From: Ceratobasidium sp. AG-K
Lineage: Eukaryota; Basidiomycota; Agaricomycetes; Cantharellales; Ceratobasidiaceae
Assembly (NCBI GenBank): GCA_037039685.1
Contig: JAWNGF010000001.1
Location: forward strand, 6,386,001-6,450,000
DNA: 64,000 nucleotides
Reading direction: 5' to 3'
Shown here: in pieces, positions 11,937-23,854 of the stretch
How the letters are laid out: the number at the start of each line of letters is the position of its first letter
Position numbering within the stretch: the stretch's first letter is position 1
Translations under genes and position numbers: made by a program
The notes under the pieces: model-generated
What the model was told of the DNA's origin: nothing
Databases searched by the model: none
What the model saw: only the letters and a program-made list of their open reading frames with translations

Positions 11937-14900
11937 ATGGCAGAATCAACTGGTTCTGCCCCGACCTCCCCAAAAGTAGAGCCTCCGACAATCACGGTCG
12001 AGCAACACATCGACGTGCCCTCTGACCCCGTCGACTCGGCGAAGGCTACGGATAACGGGGCTCAAAATGCAGCTGAAGAGGTGAAGGAGGATTCGGGCGA
12101 GCCAAACGCTCCTATTACCGCTGATAATGTCGATTCGGCCACGGATTTTGCCACGGAGATAGCATTACCGGCATCGCCAGGGATAAATGATGTAGTGGAG
12201 GTCACGGGCAACGGTATTGAGCCGACGAAAGAAAGTGGAGACCCTCCTCATAACGAACGGCTGGACGACTCGGGCGCGTCACAGAAGAATTTACCCCTAC
12301 CACCGGTCGAGGAACCCGCTTCAGCGCCAGACGCTCCCACAAATGAATCCGACAGGGAGCCTGAACCAGAACCGACCGCATCGCCTGAGGACGCGCCGGC
12401 CGACCAGACTCTGGACCTTAATCCCCCCGAAGTTGTTGTCCGCGCACCCTCGACCGATCTTCCACCTACCCCGCAAGAGAGCGCTCTGAATTCTACTGTC
12501 GATCCAGAGCCGAGTATGGCACCTCCACCCATACCGGACAAGGTCAAGAGCCCAGTCGATAGGTCCTCAGCTGCGGGTTTCTCTCAGCACCGAAATGCCT
12601 CTGTTTCATCCGTGCGAACGTCTACCCCCGGCCCAGCTTCTCGCCAATCTGTATCGTCTCAACCTGACAGACGCTCCTCTGCAATTTCCCTAGCTTCTCA
12701 TCGGACCAACGGATCTCGTAGTTTTGTCTCGCCCGTAGTATTCACCTCGGCACTTGAAACCATTGCTGCATCACGCGAGGCAAAACGGTCTGCTCCGTTC
12801 AAAGCCTCTGTCGATAACGCGTTGGAGCTCGTTAAATCTGGTCGGGGCCCCGAGAGGCCGAGGGAGATATTCGAGCCTTTGCGAATGGCCGTAGAGACGC
12901 AGAACGAAAAGCTGATGGTGACTGGGTTGGACTGTATCTCCAAATTAGTATCGCATGGATTTTTTGCAGAAGATATCTGCCCGAACATGCCTACAATTCG
13001 CCTCCTCCATCCCCCTGCGCCTGGTGCAACACCTAGTTCAGCCGAGGGCCAGTCGACATCGCAGATGCCGCTCGCAGACTTGATTGCGAGTACGATCACC
13101 TCGGCATACAGCGACACCACTCCCGACCCAGTCTCACTCCAAATCGTCAAAGCTTTATTGTCTCTCGTGCTGTCTCCGGATATCTTGGTTCATCATTCGT
13201 CCCTCCTCAAAGCCGTTCGCACGGTATATAATGTGTTCCTGCTCAGTAACGACCCTGTCAACCAAATGGTTGCCCAAGGCGGCTTGACCCAGATGGTTAA
13301 CCATGTGTTTGGGAGATGCAAGGTGGGCGAGGAAGCCCTTGCTGAATCGAGGGCACAGAGTACACCAGGATCGCGAGGGCCTCAGTCGGTAAAGGACCTG
13401 TCTCCAAATGCGTCGGCTGCCTCTCTTTCGACGCCCAACCCCACAGGCGATAAAGTGGAACAGTCCGAACCGCCAGTCGACGCCTCTGGTGCAACTCCGG
13501 TGGCAGAGTCAGATGGAACTGAGGGGCCCGCAACAGAATCAGAGGCAGCGGAGCCCCAGACACCAGGTTCGCACGTCACTTCGCCGACCGAGCAGATCCC
13601 ACGAGCTCCGTAAGTAACACTCAAGAACTCTGGTAGTAGTCTCGTCGTTGATAGCACTTATAGCGAAATGTTCGAAGTTCCCAATCCAAACGACGCGCTT
13701 CAACCGGGCTTAGGGGGGCCATTAAGTCGGCCGATATCCAACAATGATTTATTCGTCAAGGACGCATTTTTGGTCTTCCGTGCGCTGTGCAAGCTTACGA
13801 TGAAGCCACTTGGATCTGACAGGTGAGCCACGACATGGGTAATAATTACAATAGCAGCCTGACTCTGGCCTCAGCGAACGCGAACTTAAATCCCACGCGA
13901 TGCGGTCCAAACTCTTATCTTTGCACCTTGTCCTCACTGTATTGGATACTAATATGCCGCTATTTGTGGACCCCCATGCGTTGATATTCTCGAGTTCGAA
14001 CCACGAGGCGACGCCGTTCCTTCAAGCCGTGAATCAGTACTTGTGCCTAGCGCTGAGTCGTAATGCAATCAGTTCTGTTCCGCAGGTGTTTGATATCAGC
14101 GTGGAGATATTCTGGAGAATCTTGAGTGGATTGCGAACAAAACTTAAGGTATGGAGACTGGTTGAATTGATTGCCAATTGACTGAAGCGTTTTGGGCTTG
14201 ACAGAAAGAAATTGAAGTTTTGTTCGTCGAAATTTTTATCCCAATTATGGAGTTAAGGACGGCAACAGCGAAGCAAAAGTCGACGATGCTTTCGATGTTT
14301 GGAAAGCTCTGCCAGGACCCGCAGGCCCTGGTTGACATCTACCTCAATTATGACTGTGACCGCCAGGCGTTGGAGAATATCTACGAACGGTTAGTTACGG
14401 GAATATGCACGTCAATTACTTTTACCGAGTCACCCACCTTAGGCTTATGAATACGATATCAAAGGCGGCCACCTCACAAGTTGGGCCCCCGGCGAGAGGC
14501 TCGGAAGCGAGCGGTCCAAATTTTGCACCAGGACATACAGGGCCATCATCCATGCCTCCGTCGCTCAGCACATCTGCGCTGACCCCTCAATCTTCTTCCA
14601 ACCCTCAAATACCTGGTGAAATTCAGCTCAACCGCCAAGGTCTTGAATGCCTAGTGTCGGTCCTTCGATCGCTGGTTACATGGGGTACTGGTAATGAAAA
14701 GGTCTCTACGAAGGAGGCATTCTTAGCCAACCCAAGTCTGCCGCGCGTGAAGACTCGCGACACGATAGTATAAACGGAGATGACGGGGTCGGAGGAATCA
14801 ACGAAGCTGCTCGAGCGTCCAATCCAGACCTTGCCGACGACCCGGGGAAGTTTGAAACAGCGAAACACCGCAAGACGTTGCTGCTAGAGGGGATCAAGAA

Positions 14901-17900
14901 ATTCAACTACAAACCAAAGAAGGTGAGTGATTTGGTGTGTAGAGGCCGAATGGTATTGAGGGCCCTACGTAGGGCATTGAATTCTGGTTGGAGAAAGGGT
15001 TCATCGACTCTCGTACTCCCCAAAGCATCGGCAAGTTCTTGAGCGTTACCGATGGTTAAGCAAAGCCATGCTAGGAGAATATCTGGGCGAGGGGTAAGTT
15101 GTGTATTTGGTATGGATCCGGTAACTGACGGATGACTCCAGCGAGGAAGAGAACATTGCCATCATGCACGCATTTGTTGACCAGTTGGACTTCACAAACC
15201 TGTCCTTTGTCGATGCTCTGCGAATCTTCTTGCAATCATTCAGACTTCCCGGCGAAGCTCAAAAGATCGATCGATTCATGCTGAAGTTTGCTGCGCGCTA
15301 TATTGCTCAAAACCCCCAGTCGATGTTTAAAGACGCTGGTACGTACTAGTGTTTTGCTCGTAGTGTAGCCATACTCATAAATATTGTGCAGATCCCGCAT
15401 ACGTTCTCGCCTACTCTGTCATTATGCTCAATACAGATGCCTACAACCCGCAAGTCAAGAAGCGCATGACCAAGTCGGACTTCATCAAGAACAATCGCGG
15501 AATCAACGATGGCGGTGACCTGCCGGAAGAAACACTATCTGAAATATTTGACAATATCCATGCCAAAGAAATTCGGATGAAGGACGAAGAATCGGCCATT
15601 GCTCTTCAGTCAATCAACACGCCATCAGCAGGATTGGTCGGTGCGATCGCCAATGTGGGCCGTGACCTCGCAAAGGAGGCCTATGTGATGCAGACGACCG
15701 GTATGGCGAACAAAACTGAGGTATGTTCGTGACCTGTCGCACCTACGTACTCACCCCCTATGACACAGGCGTTACTGAAAACCATGATGCGCTCTCAACG
15801 CAAAGGAACTAGTTCGTCGGATCAATTTTTTAGTGCGTCGCACTTTGTGCATGTCAGGCCTATGTTCGAGGTTGCGTGGGTGCCATTCCTTGCGGGACTT
15901 TCCATCATGCAAAACACCGACGACATGGAACTGGTCGTTCTATGCCTTGATGGATTCAAACAAGCCATTCGGATCGCGTGTTTCTTTGATCTAGAACTGG
16001 AGCGGAACGCATTCGTTACAACGCTGGCCAAGTTCACGTTCTTGAATAACTTGGGCGAGATGAAGGCCAAAAACATGGAGGCCATCAAAGCGCTGCTTGA
16101 TGTGGCGGTGTCCGATGGAAACCACTTGCGAGGATCATGGCACGAGGTGTTGACCTGTGTCAGCCAATTGGAGCGCATGTCGTTAATTGAATCCAAGGAC
16201 GCTGATACACGCAGAGGGTAAGCCTTCAGAACTATATGCTGTCTTCGATTCACTGAAGCAATGTATAGGAAAAACAAGAGCCGAAAACTGCCTGCAGAGG
16301 AACTGGCAAATGAGAGTCGCTCTCGGCATATCACCGTCGCCGCAGACATGGTTTTCTCGTTGAGCCATTATCTATCCGGAGTAAGCGCATGTTGGCTATT
16401 TAGTCGTCATTCAAGGTTTTACTGATATGTACAGGCTGCGATCCAAGACTTCGTGCAAGCGTTGAGCGCTGTTTCCTGGGAGGAGATCCAAAATTCTGGA
16501 CTATCCGAACAGCCCCGACTATTCAGTTTGCAGAAGCTCGTTGACATTTCGTACTACAACATGAACCGCATCCGTCTCGAGTGGTCCAATATGTGGAACA
16601 TCCTGGGCGAGCATTTCAACCGCGTCTGCTGTCATACGAATCCCACTGTGTCGTTCTTCGCATTGGACGCGTTGCGACAACTGGCCACGCGGTTCTTGGA
16701 AAAAGAGGAGCTTGCCAACTTCAAGTTCCAGAAAGATTTCTTAAAGCCGTTCGAGTATACAATGACGCATAATCACAACCCGGATGCAAGAGATTTGGTA
16801 AGCCTGGTTTAATTAGGATTTTGCAGGTATCAATCCATTCCGGTTCGTAGGTGCTGCAATGTCTCCAACATATGATTCAAACGAGGGTCCAGAATATACG
16901 TTCCGGCTGGCGCACAATGTTCGGAGTGTTTGCGGAAGCGTCCAAAGTGCTTACAGGTAAGCCTGGAACCCATGCTGGGCTCGCACACTCTGATATCAAC
17001 CTAATAAACAGAATCCGTTGCACAACATGCTTTCGAGATTGTCTCCCAAATCAACAAGGACTACTTTGGCGCTGTGGTCCGCAACGGAGCCTTTGCGGAT
17101 TTGACTGTCTGCATTACCGATTTTTGCAAAGTCACAAAGTTTCAAAAGATCAGTCTCCTAGCGATCAACATGCTACGGGGGATAATACCGGTCATGCTCG
17201 CTCATCCCGAATGCGCTCTCACTCCGAACCCGCCATCCCCACGTCTTGACCCGGTCGGCGCTCAAACAGAGGACCCCCTCATCAAGTTCTGGTTCCCGGT
17301 GCTATTCTCCTTCTACAATATCATTATGGAGGCGGAAGATCTTGAAGTGCGAAAAATGTGAGTACCAAAAAATAGGCTGTCATGGAAGCATTGTACTGAC
17401 TGTATGCACCCCAGGGCGCTGAACTCCTTGTTTGGTTCCCTCAAGACATACGGCGCTACATTCCCATCCGACTTTTGGGACCATGTCTGCCAAAAGCTCT
17501 TGTTCCCGATATTCGATGTCTTGAAGAACAGCCAGGAAGTGAGTCGGCTCGCTACCGCCGAGGACGTGAACATATGGGTCTCGACGACGATGATACAAGC
17601 GTTACGCGAGCTGGTGGATCTATATACGTATTTCTTTGAGCTCCTGGCTCGGTCACTTGGTGGTCTGTTGGACCTTTTGTCGGCTTGCATCTGTCTCAGT
17701 GAGTGGATCAAGTTGGCTATGTGACCAAAGCTAATACTACCATCATCAGAAAACGACACCATTTCACGGCTTGGGACATCATGCTTGCAGCAGCTTTTGG
17801 AGAATAATGCGCAGAAACTCAGCAACGCACAGTGGGACACCGTCGTGATGACTTTCCTGCGGTTGTTCAAGGGTACAACGCCGCACCAGTTGTTCGACGA

Positions 17901-18830
17901 GAGCCTACGCGCCGAGGGAGACGTAGTTCCTGTGGCGGGCAACCATGGTATGTACTTGCCGCAATTAGGGCGTGCCCGAACTCAACGTACATTGCTAGAT
18001 CACCACGACCCCGAACCATCAGGACCCTTGTCGCCCCTGGCTAATGAAGGCCCTGTTAGCGGGCGCGATAGGTCGCGGATATTCAAAGACATCATCATGA
18101 AATGCGTCATTCAGCTTTTGCTCATCGAGACGACGAACGACCTTTTACAAAACAAGGACGTGTACAGGACCATTCCTCCCGACCAACTCTTGAAGTTGAT
18201 GTCCGTGCTTGATCACAGCTACCAGTTTGCTCGCAGCTTCAACGCCGACAAAGAGTTGAGAACAGGTCTTTGGAAAGTTGGTGAGTGTGATGAGTTTCGG
18301 CCCTCGCCATGATCCTCATCGCTGCCTCAGGATTCATGAAACATTTGCCGAATCTCTTGAAGCAAGAGTCTTCCAGCGCCGCCTGTCTTATCAACGTTTC
18401 GCTGAGGATGTACTACGACAAACGACCTGAATACCAAGCTCAGCATGCGCAAGTAGCCGACCGTCTCATGCCGTGAGTACTGCGGTTTTAGGACTTAACA
18501 GCTCTTGACGATCAATTACTTAGTTTGGGTCTGCAAATCATCGAGGATTTCAACGCGCTGCGTGCCGAAGGCCAAGGGAAGAACGTGGCTACCTGGAGCC
18601 CTGTGGTTGCAGAAATTCTGCGCGGGTTTTATCACTTTGACGACCAGACAGTAAGTGCCGAATTGATTCACGTAAATCCAGTTCTCACATCAAGATAGTT
18701 CGCAAGGTACCTCCCAGCATTGTACCCTCTCGCCACTACCCTTATCGTTCGCGACACCGCCCCCGATATTCGGCAACACTTGTCAGATATCTTCGTCCGC
18801 ATCGGTCGCACAAAAGGCATTACTGCTTAG
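11937..18830 (+). CDS. sec7: Sec7-domain Arf guanine-nucleotide exchange factor (BIG/Sec7p type)
   Basis: This large exchange factor activates Arf GTPases at the trans-Golgi. It begins with a Pro/Glu/Ser-rich low-complexity region of about 290 residues. Then come the DCB region, the HUS region with the HUS box LNYDCD (about 14344), the Sec7 domain (about 14880-15600) and HDS repeats to the end. The Sec7 catalytic Glu is in [14 protein letters not shown] (codon 15254-15256). The total is near 2,000 residues, as usual for BIG/Sec7p. The first ATG is at 11937, after a 228-bp gap from the dehydrogenase. Two single-base gaps break the frame: one between 14695 and 14771 in the linker before Sec7, one at 15053-15057 inside Sec7 ([15 protein letters not shown]). 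The gene converges on sla1 with 181 bp between. Confidence 0.93.
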
Positions 18831-19011
18831 ACGCGTTCACCTGTACCGTCGTCCTGTATTGATTACCCTTGTTTTTTACGTGTGTTGGACACTCTGTTAT
18901 AATATCCTTGCACAGTTCCTCCAGTCTCCATTGCTCGGTGCATTTCATAAGATGAAAAAGGCAAAATCTCCATTCCGAATTATCCAGGAAAATACACATA
19001 GGTCTCAAAAT

Positions 19012-22000
19012 CTACTGGTAGCCATTATACCCAGGTTGGAACTGCTGCTGAGGCTGGAAGCCATATCCAGTCTGTTGAGGAGCCATAAAGTTGTTTCCTA
19101 GGTACACGATAAGTATGTTTAGGATTGTTTCGAGATGATCACATACCGGTAGGCTGGCGAAGAGCATCGTATTTATCTTAAACAATGCCTCTTAGACCCA
19201 ATCTTTATATGGTAACTTCACCACTCACCCGCAGATTGAGGCACTCCAGCACCAGCTCCTCCAGCAAAGGTACCCGACTTCATGGATGCAAATACATTTG
19301 CGGCCGACAAGTTGTTTTGCGGCGGGGCATTGCTAGGCGGCGAGTTGAACGAGTTTTGCTGGAACCCAGTGGCCTCTGTTGAAATTTGTTAGAAAACCGG
19401 TTAAATGCATGGTTCAACCGACGTACGAGGCTGTAGTCCACCCCCGTTGAACATTCCTCCCATTCCAGTAGGCTGGAACCCGATGGGCGGAGACTGGGAC
19501 GCCATTGGGCTTGGTTGAAACCCGGTTTGCTGAGGCATGAAGTTGGGCGACGGTGACGATTGGAATCCTGTCGGCTGGCTCTGCAAAAAGTTCGGTTGAG
19601 ATGGCTGGAACCCAGTCGGTTGCGATGATAAAAAGCTGGGCTGGGACGGCTGGAACCCAGTTGGTTGGCTCTGCAAGAAACTCGGTTGAGAAGGCTGGAA
19701 CCCGGTGGGTTGACTTTGCAGGAAGCTAGGCTGGGATGGTTGGAACCCAGTCGGCTGCGAGTGCAGCCCTCCAAAGGATGGAGTCGACCCTGGCCGAGTG
19801 GGCACGAACGAATTGAATCCACTGGTCGTTGGGATCAACGGTGTCAATAAAGACTGGTTCGCTGGGATCGGAGCAGGTGGTCCGCGAGGTCCAAGCACAC
19901 CTGTTTGTTGGGCGGTGAGCAACTGGCCAACTGGGACAGGGGAGTTGCCCATTCCGAGTCCCACTTGGAAACTCGAGGGAGCAATCGCGGGAGCCTGCAT
20001 TCCCGTCGGCTGCGAGATGACAGGGGCTGACGGGGGGCGCATCTGCTCAATCTTGGCCAAAATATCAAACTGAGAAGATGCGGGTTGAGCGATAGTTGTC
20101 GGAGGATTCGTGGTAGCAGGTCGCTGGATTGCTGCTGGAGCTACGGGGGGAGCAGGTGGGGCAGGTGGCGGTGTAGGCGCCACGGGGGCAGCGGCGGGGG
20201 CAGGCGCGGGGGCAGGAGCTACTACGGGGGCAGCGGCGGGGGCAGGCGGGGCAGGAGGCGGAGATAAAGCAACGGCGGGGGCAGGCGACGCTGGCTTTGC
20301 ACTGCTCGGCCTGGGTGTCCACGCATCATCGTCAAACCCGCTTGCAATAGGGGCAACAACAGCAGGCGCGGCAGACGATGGACGCGATCCGGCAGTTGTG
20401 TCGACCGGAGAACTGGTAAGAACACTCCCAGCTGGGTTCGCGATCTGCGGAGTGCTACCACGCGAGATGGATCCCGAAGTCGATGACAACACAGTTGCGT
20501 CAACTGAAATCGGAGCGGTCTTGCTTGATGGAGGGGGTCGCCCACGGCGAGTCTGGTTCTTGAGAGAACCGTTGGGACCGGTGAACAGGTTGGGAGCAGG
20601 GCTGGTCGTAGTTGAGCGCCGTGGGGTTCCGGCGTTTTCTTGAGCCTGGAGCTGGCGCGCGAGCTCTTCGTCTTTGCGCATCTGCTCCTTGCGAGCAGAA
20701 TCATCCTCGTGGCGCCATCCCTTCTTTTCGATCGCCTTCAGCACGCGGATAATGTCCCCTTCACGCAAACCCAGCGAGCGCAGTGTCGAGTCTTTGATAT
20801 CAGCAACGATTGTCTCGTCGATCTTGTCACGGTTGAACGAAGCAGCGTAGCGAGTGCAATCGTCCAGATCGCAGCCAGCATTGAGGAAGAAATCAAACCA
20901 GTCGACCTGAGGTTTCTTGGGCTGCTGTGGGACTGGGCGCTGCGCAGCGGGAGGCGGGCGAGAGTTGCGTCGCTCAGCAATGACGGATAGAGGAACATTG
21001 TCGTCGTCCGGAGAAGTCGCAGGACGTTTACCGGCACTGATGAGCTTCTCCACGAATGCCATATCCTCCGGAGACATCTTGGCCGAGGGTACATCGATAA
21101 TAACACCGTTGGTCTTGTGTAGCTTGATCTTGCCGTTCTCGATCCCGAGAAACTCGGCCTCGACTTTGAATTGACCTGTACGATCATGCCAAACCCTGGT
21201 TTTGCCAGGACCTGCAATGGGTTAGGGCTAGTTTTTTTTTTTACCAAGTTTAGTGGTATACTTACGGGGACCAGCTCCCGACCGACGCGGCTCGGAATCA
21301 GTAGATGGCCGGGGACCAGAAGACGATCTAGCAGCGTGTTTCGCTGCTCTGAAAATCCAAGCACAGGAGTAAGTCACCTGGTTACACCCAAGAACGTGGT
21401 GCCCACCTCTCTTTCTCTAACCTTTGGTGCTCCAGGCGCTCAAGCTCCTTGGCCCGGGCCTCCGCCTCTACACGCTCCTGTTCACGCTTTCGTCGCTTCT
21501 CGTCTGCAGCTCGGAGCTCGGCCTCTCTGCGCTCCTTGATCTGCTCCAACCGTCTCTGTTCCGCTGCTTGTTCAGCGGCATTGGCGGTCGCCATCTCTGC
21601 CGCGGTGTCATCGTCATCGTCTTGGGATTGACCACGATCAGGAGCGGAGCCTGCACTGAGCTTTAACGGACATCACCATGAATACTATGTTCCAGCAACG
21701 CAGAACCCCACTCACCTCGACATAAGAGCTCGGAACAACACCCTCCTCGCCCTTGACATTCCTGCACTTCCACCACTCTTCGCTCTCTACACGATTGATA
21801 ACGATCAACGTTTCTCCCTCCTTGACGCTAAGTTCGTCCGATGCCTGGGCCTCGAAGTCGTACAAAGCGCTTGCCTGTTCGCCATCCGGTACATCATCTT
21901 CCTCGTCTGCGGGATTGGGTATCACAGAGTCGGGAGACATGGCAAACCGAACGTTCGCACCATTCTTATGGCTCTTTGCGACCCCAGTATTTATAGGATC

Positions 22001-23182
22001 TGGTACGTGGTCCGCAGAAGGCGACGAAGAGCTTCCATTCGCAATCTGCCTACTTGATTCGACCTTTTCGATGATCTCTTCAGAGACCTCACGCGAGTTG
22101 GCGACGAAACGGAGTGTGGTGACTTCGGCTCCAGAGGCGATTTGAATATCGACGTGTTTAGCCTTGTCTGAGGTGACAGTGACAACAGAGCCTGTTTTCC
22201 ATTGCTGAACTGGGGTCTGAGATTTGGTAGTTTTGGTCAATCATGGGGCATCGGAGTGGCGTGTTGGTGTACCTTGTCTGATTCCGAGGCAAAGAATATG
22301 GCACCGTTCCCAACCCCCAGAGTGCCCTTCTTTTTCTTGTCTTTCTTGTCCAAGATCTATTTCGAGGTATGTCGGCAAGTCCGGATGATAATAGTTTCGA
22401 CTCACAGATACACTCCAAGTTTGAACAGGATCGTCGCGGGCTTTGGTATGTGACGCCGCGACAAGCTCGGTGGGGTCGGAATAAGAGCTTCGCGGCTACA
22501 TCACACGTCTCAGCAGTGCACTCGACCTAAACCGGCAAATATACTCACCGCCGCGGCAGGTGGAGAAGGAACGGCAGCGGCAACCACCGCGTCGCCATCC
22601 TCATCTTGTTGGACAGAACCGGACTATGAAATAAATAAGCTTAAACAGATCATTGGGATGTGCGTGATCTTGATGTTCGTACCAACTCGATGTACGTTGC
22701 GGGAACATATCCTGCTTTTCCACCGGGTTTGTTGCTCTTAACAAGCGTCCATTCCTCTTCCTGTTCGTATACCGAGAGAGGCTCATCCTCTGCGATAGTG
22801 AGCTCTCCATCGCCGTTTGCAGTGTAATCATAGAGCGCTTTGGCGGAGGTAATGGGTTTAGCCTGTGAATGAATACAATTGGTTGGCTCATTAGCAACGC
22901 GATGCATAATCCCCTCCCACCTCTTCAACGTATGCCTTGGGAACAAGGCCAGAAGGGCCGTTGTCTTCCTGGGAACTAGTCTTGATCTTGACTTTCCACC
23001 ATCTGAGCAGGGCGGATATACCCATAAATAAGCTCCAAAACACGCTTTGAATGGGTCACTCACTCTTCATCGGTGCCATCCAGTAGTAACAAAAGCTGGT
23101 CTTCCTTGACCGCGACTTCGTCATCGGCAGTGGGGGAATAATCGTACAGGGCTACCAATACTGACCCGTACGTGATAGTCAT
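19012..23182 (-). CDS. sla1: Actin-cytoskeleton/endocytosis adaptor Sla1
   Basis: Sla1 links cargo, clathrin and the Arp2/3 activators at cortical actin patches. Domain order from the N-terminus: SH3-1 (VALYDYSPTADDEVAV), SH3-2 (ALYDYTANGDGELTI), a linker domain, SH3-3 (ALYDFEAQASDELSV), a charged coiled-coil-like Ala/Glu/Arg segment, SHD1 (TGQFKVEAEFLGIENGKIKL), which binds NPFxD signals, and SHD2 (WFDFFLNAGCDLDDCTRYA), a SAM-like clathrin-regulating domain. The C-terminus is Pro/Ala-rich and then Gln-rich with repeated LxxQxTG motifs. About a dozen exons run to the stop at 19012; the last two are short and end YNGYQ. The start ATG at 23182 leads directly into SH3-1. Confidence 0.93.
19578..19757 (-). 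repeat. Tandem 45-bp coding repeat in sla1
   Basis: Four near-identical 45-bp units encode a 15-residue repeat, QPTGFQPSQPSFLQS, followed by a degenerate fifth unit. Each unit boundary creates a LxxQxTG motif. Confidence 0.9.
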
Positions 23183-23540
23183 GCTGAAGCGGTATGTGAG
23201 TTGTTATTGGACGATGACTAGAGAGACCCGAAACGGGAGACAGCCGGGGCAGATCAACTGTGTAGTGGTCAACTCTGTCAGAGGCGTTTCATGGATAGCC
23301 GCGCCCAAGCGCCGAATGGCTTCCCACACTCTGGCGCTTAGCTTTATGGTGGCTGTGGCGCAACTCAACATTTCAGACAGCATTATGGATTCGTTTCAGC
23401 AGACTACTAGTTACAACTCAAGCCCCAATACCATATAATAGTTAAGAAACTGCGGCGATTCTGATAGGAGAATCAGTTATTGTTAGCGTAGAATAACCCT
23501 TCATAAAGAGGCCAACTAACCGTACGGCTCAATGAGCAAA
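23183..23540. other. Intergenic: sla1 promoter and 3' region of the secreted-protein gene
   Basis: No coding sequence is supported in these 358 bp. They should contain the sla1 promoter and the 3' untranslated region of the next minus-strand gene. Confidence 0.45.
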
Positions 23541-23854
23541 TTACGGGGTTGGGGCAGCGAGGAGAGGGGTGCACGCCGCCATGCATGAACCTTGAACTAG
23601 GGAGCAGGCAAAGAGTGCAGCGGGCACACCGAGACCTAGAGTGAAAGTTCCAGCAACTGCACCCGCAGCAGTGCAGCACGTCACGTAGCCTGCAGAATCA
23701 TACGTCAGACCTTGGAAGTACACAACACTTGATGGTTCTTACCTGCATTGCAGGCCGAGTAGCACAAGCCCATAGCAATAGGACCAGCCTCAACTTGGCC
23801 GGCATTCAATACAACAGCGACGAAGGCAACAACGGAGGTGAAAGAGAACTTCAT
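23541..23854 (-). CDS. Small secreted cysteine-rich protein 1 (zygote-specific-protein-like)
   Basis: The gene encodes an 86-residue protein in two exons (intron 23690-23742, phase 1). Residues 1-22 form a signal peptide with a hydrophobic core, FTSVVAFVAVVL. The mature part has seven Cys in the pattern C-x3-C-x6-CC ... C-x6-C-x3-C around a Gly/Ala-rich hydrophobic core, GAVAGTFTLGLGVPAAL. I recognise this pattern from basidiomycete small secreted proteins annotated as zygote-specific class V copy B-like; their function is unknown. The ATG is at 23854 with a TATA-like element about 90 bp upstream. A paralogue lies 2.4 kb away on the same strand. Confidence 0.82.
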
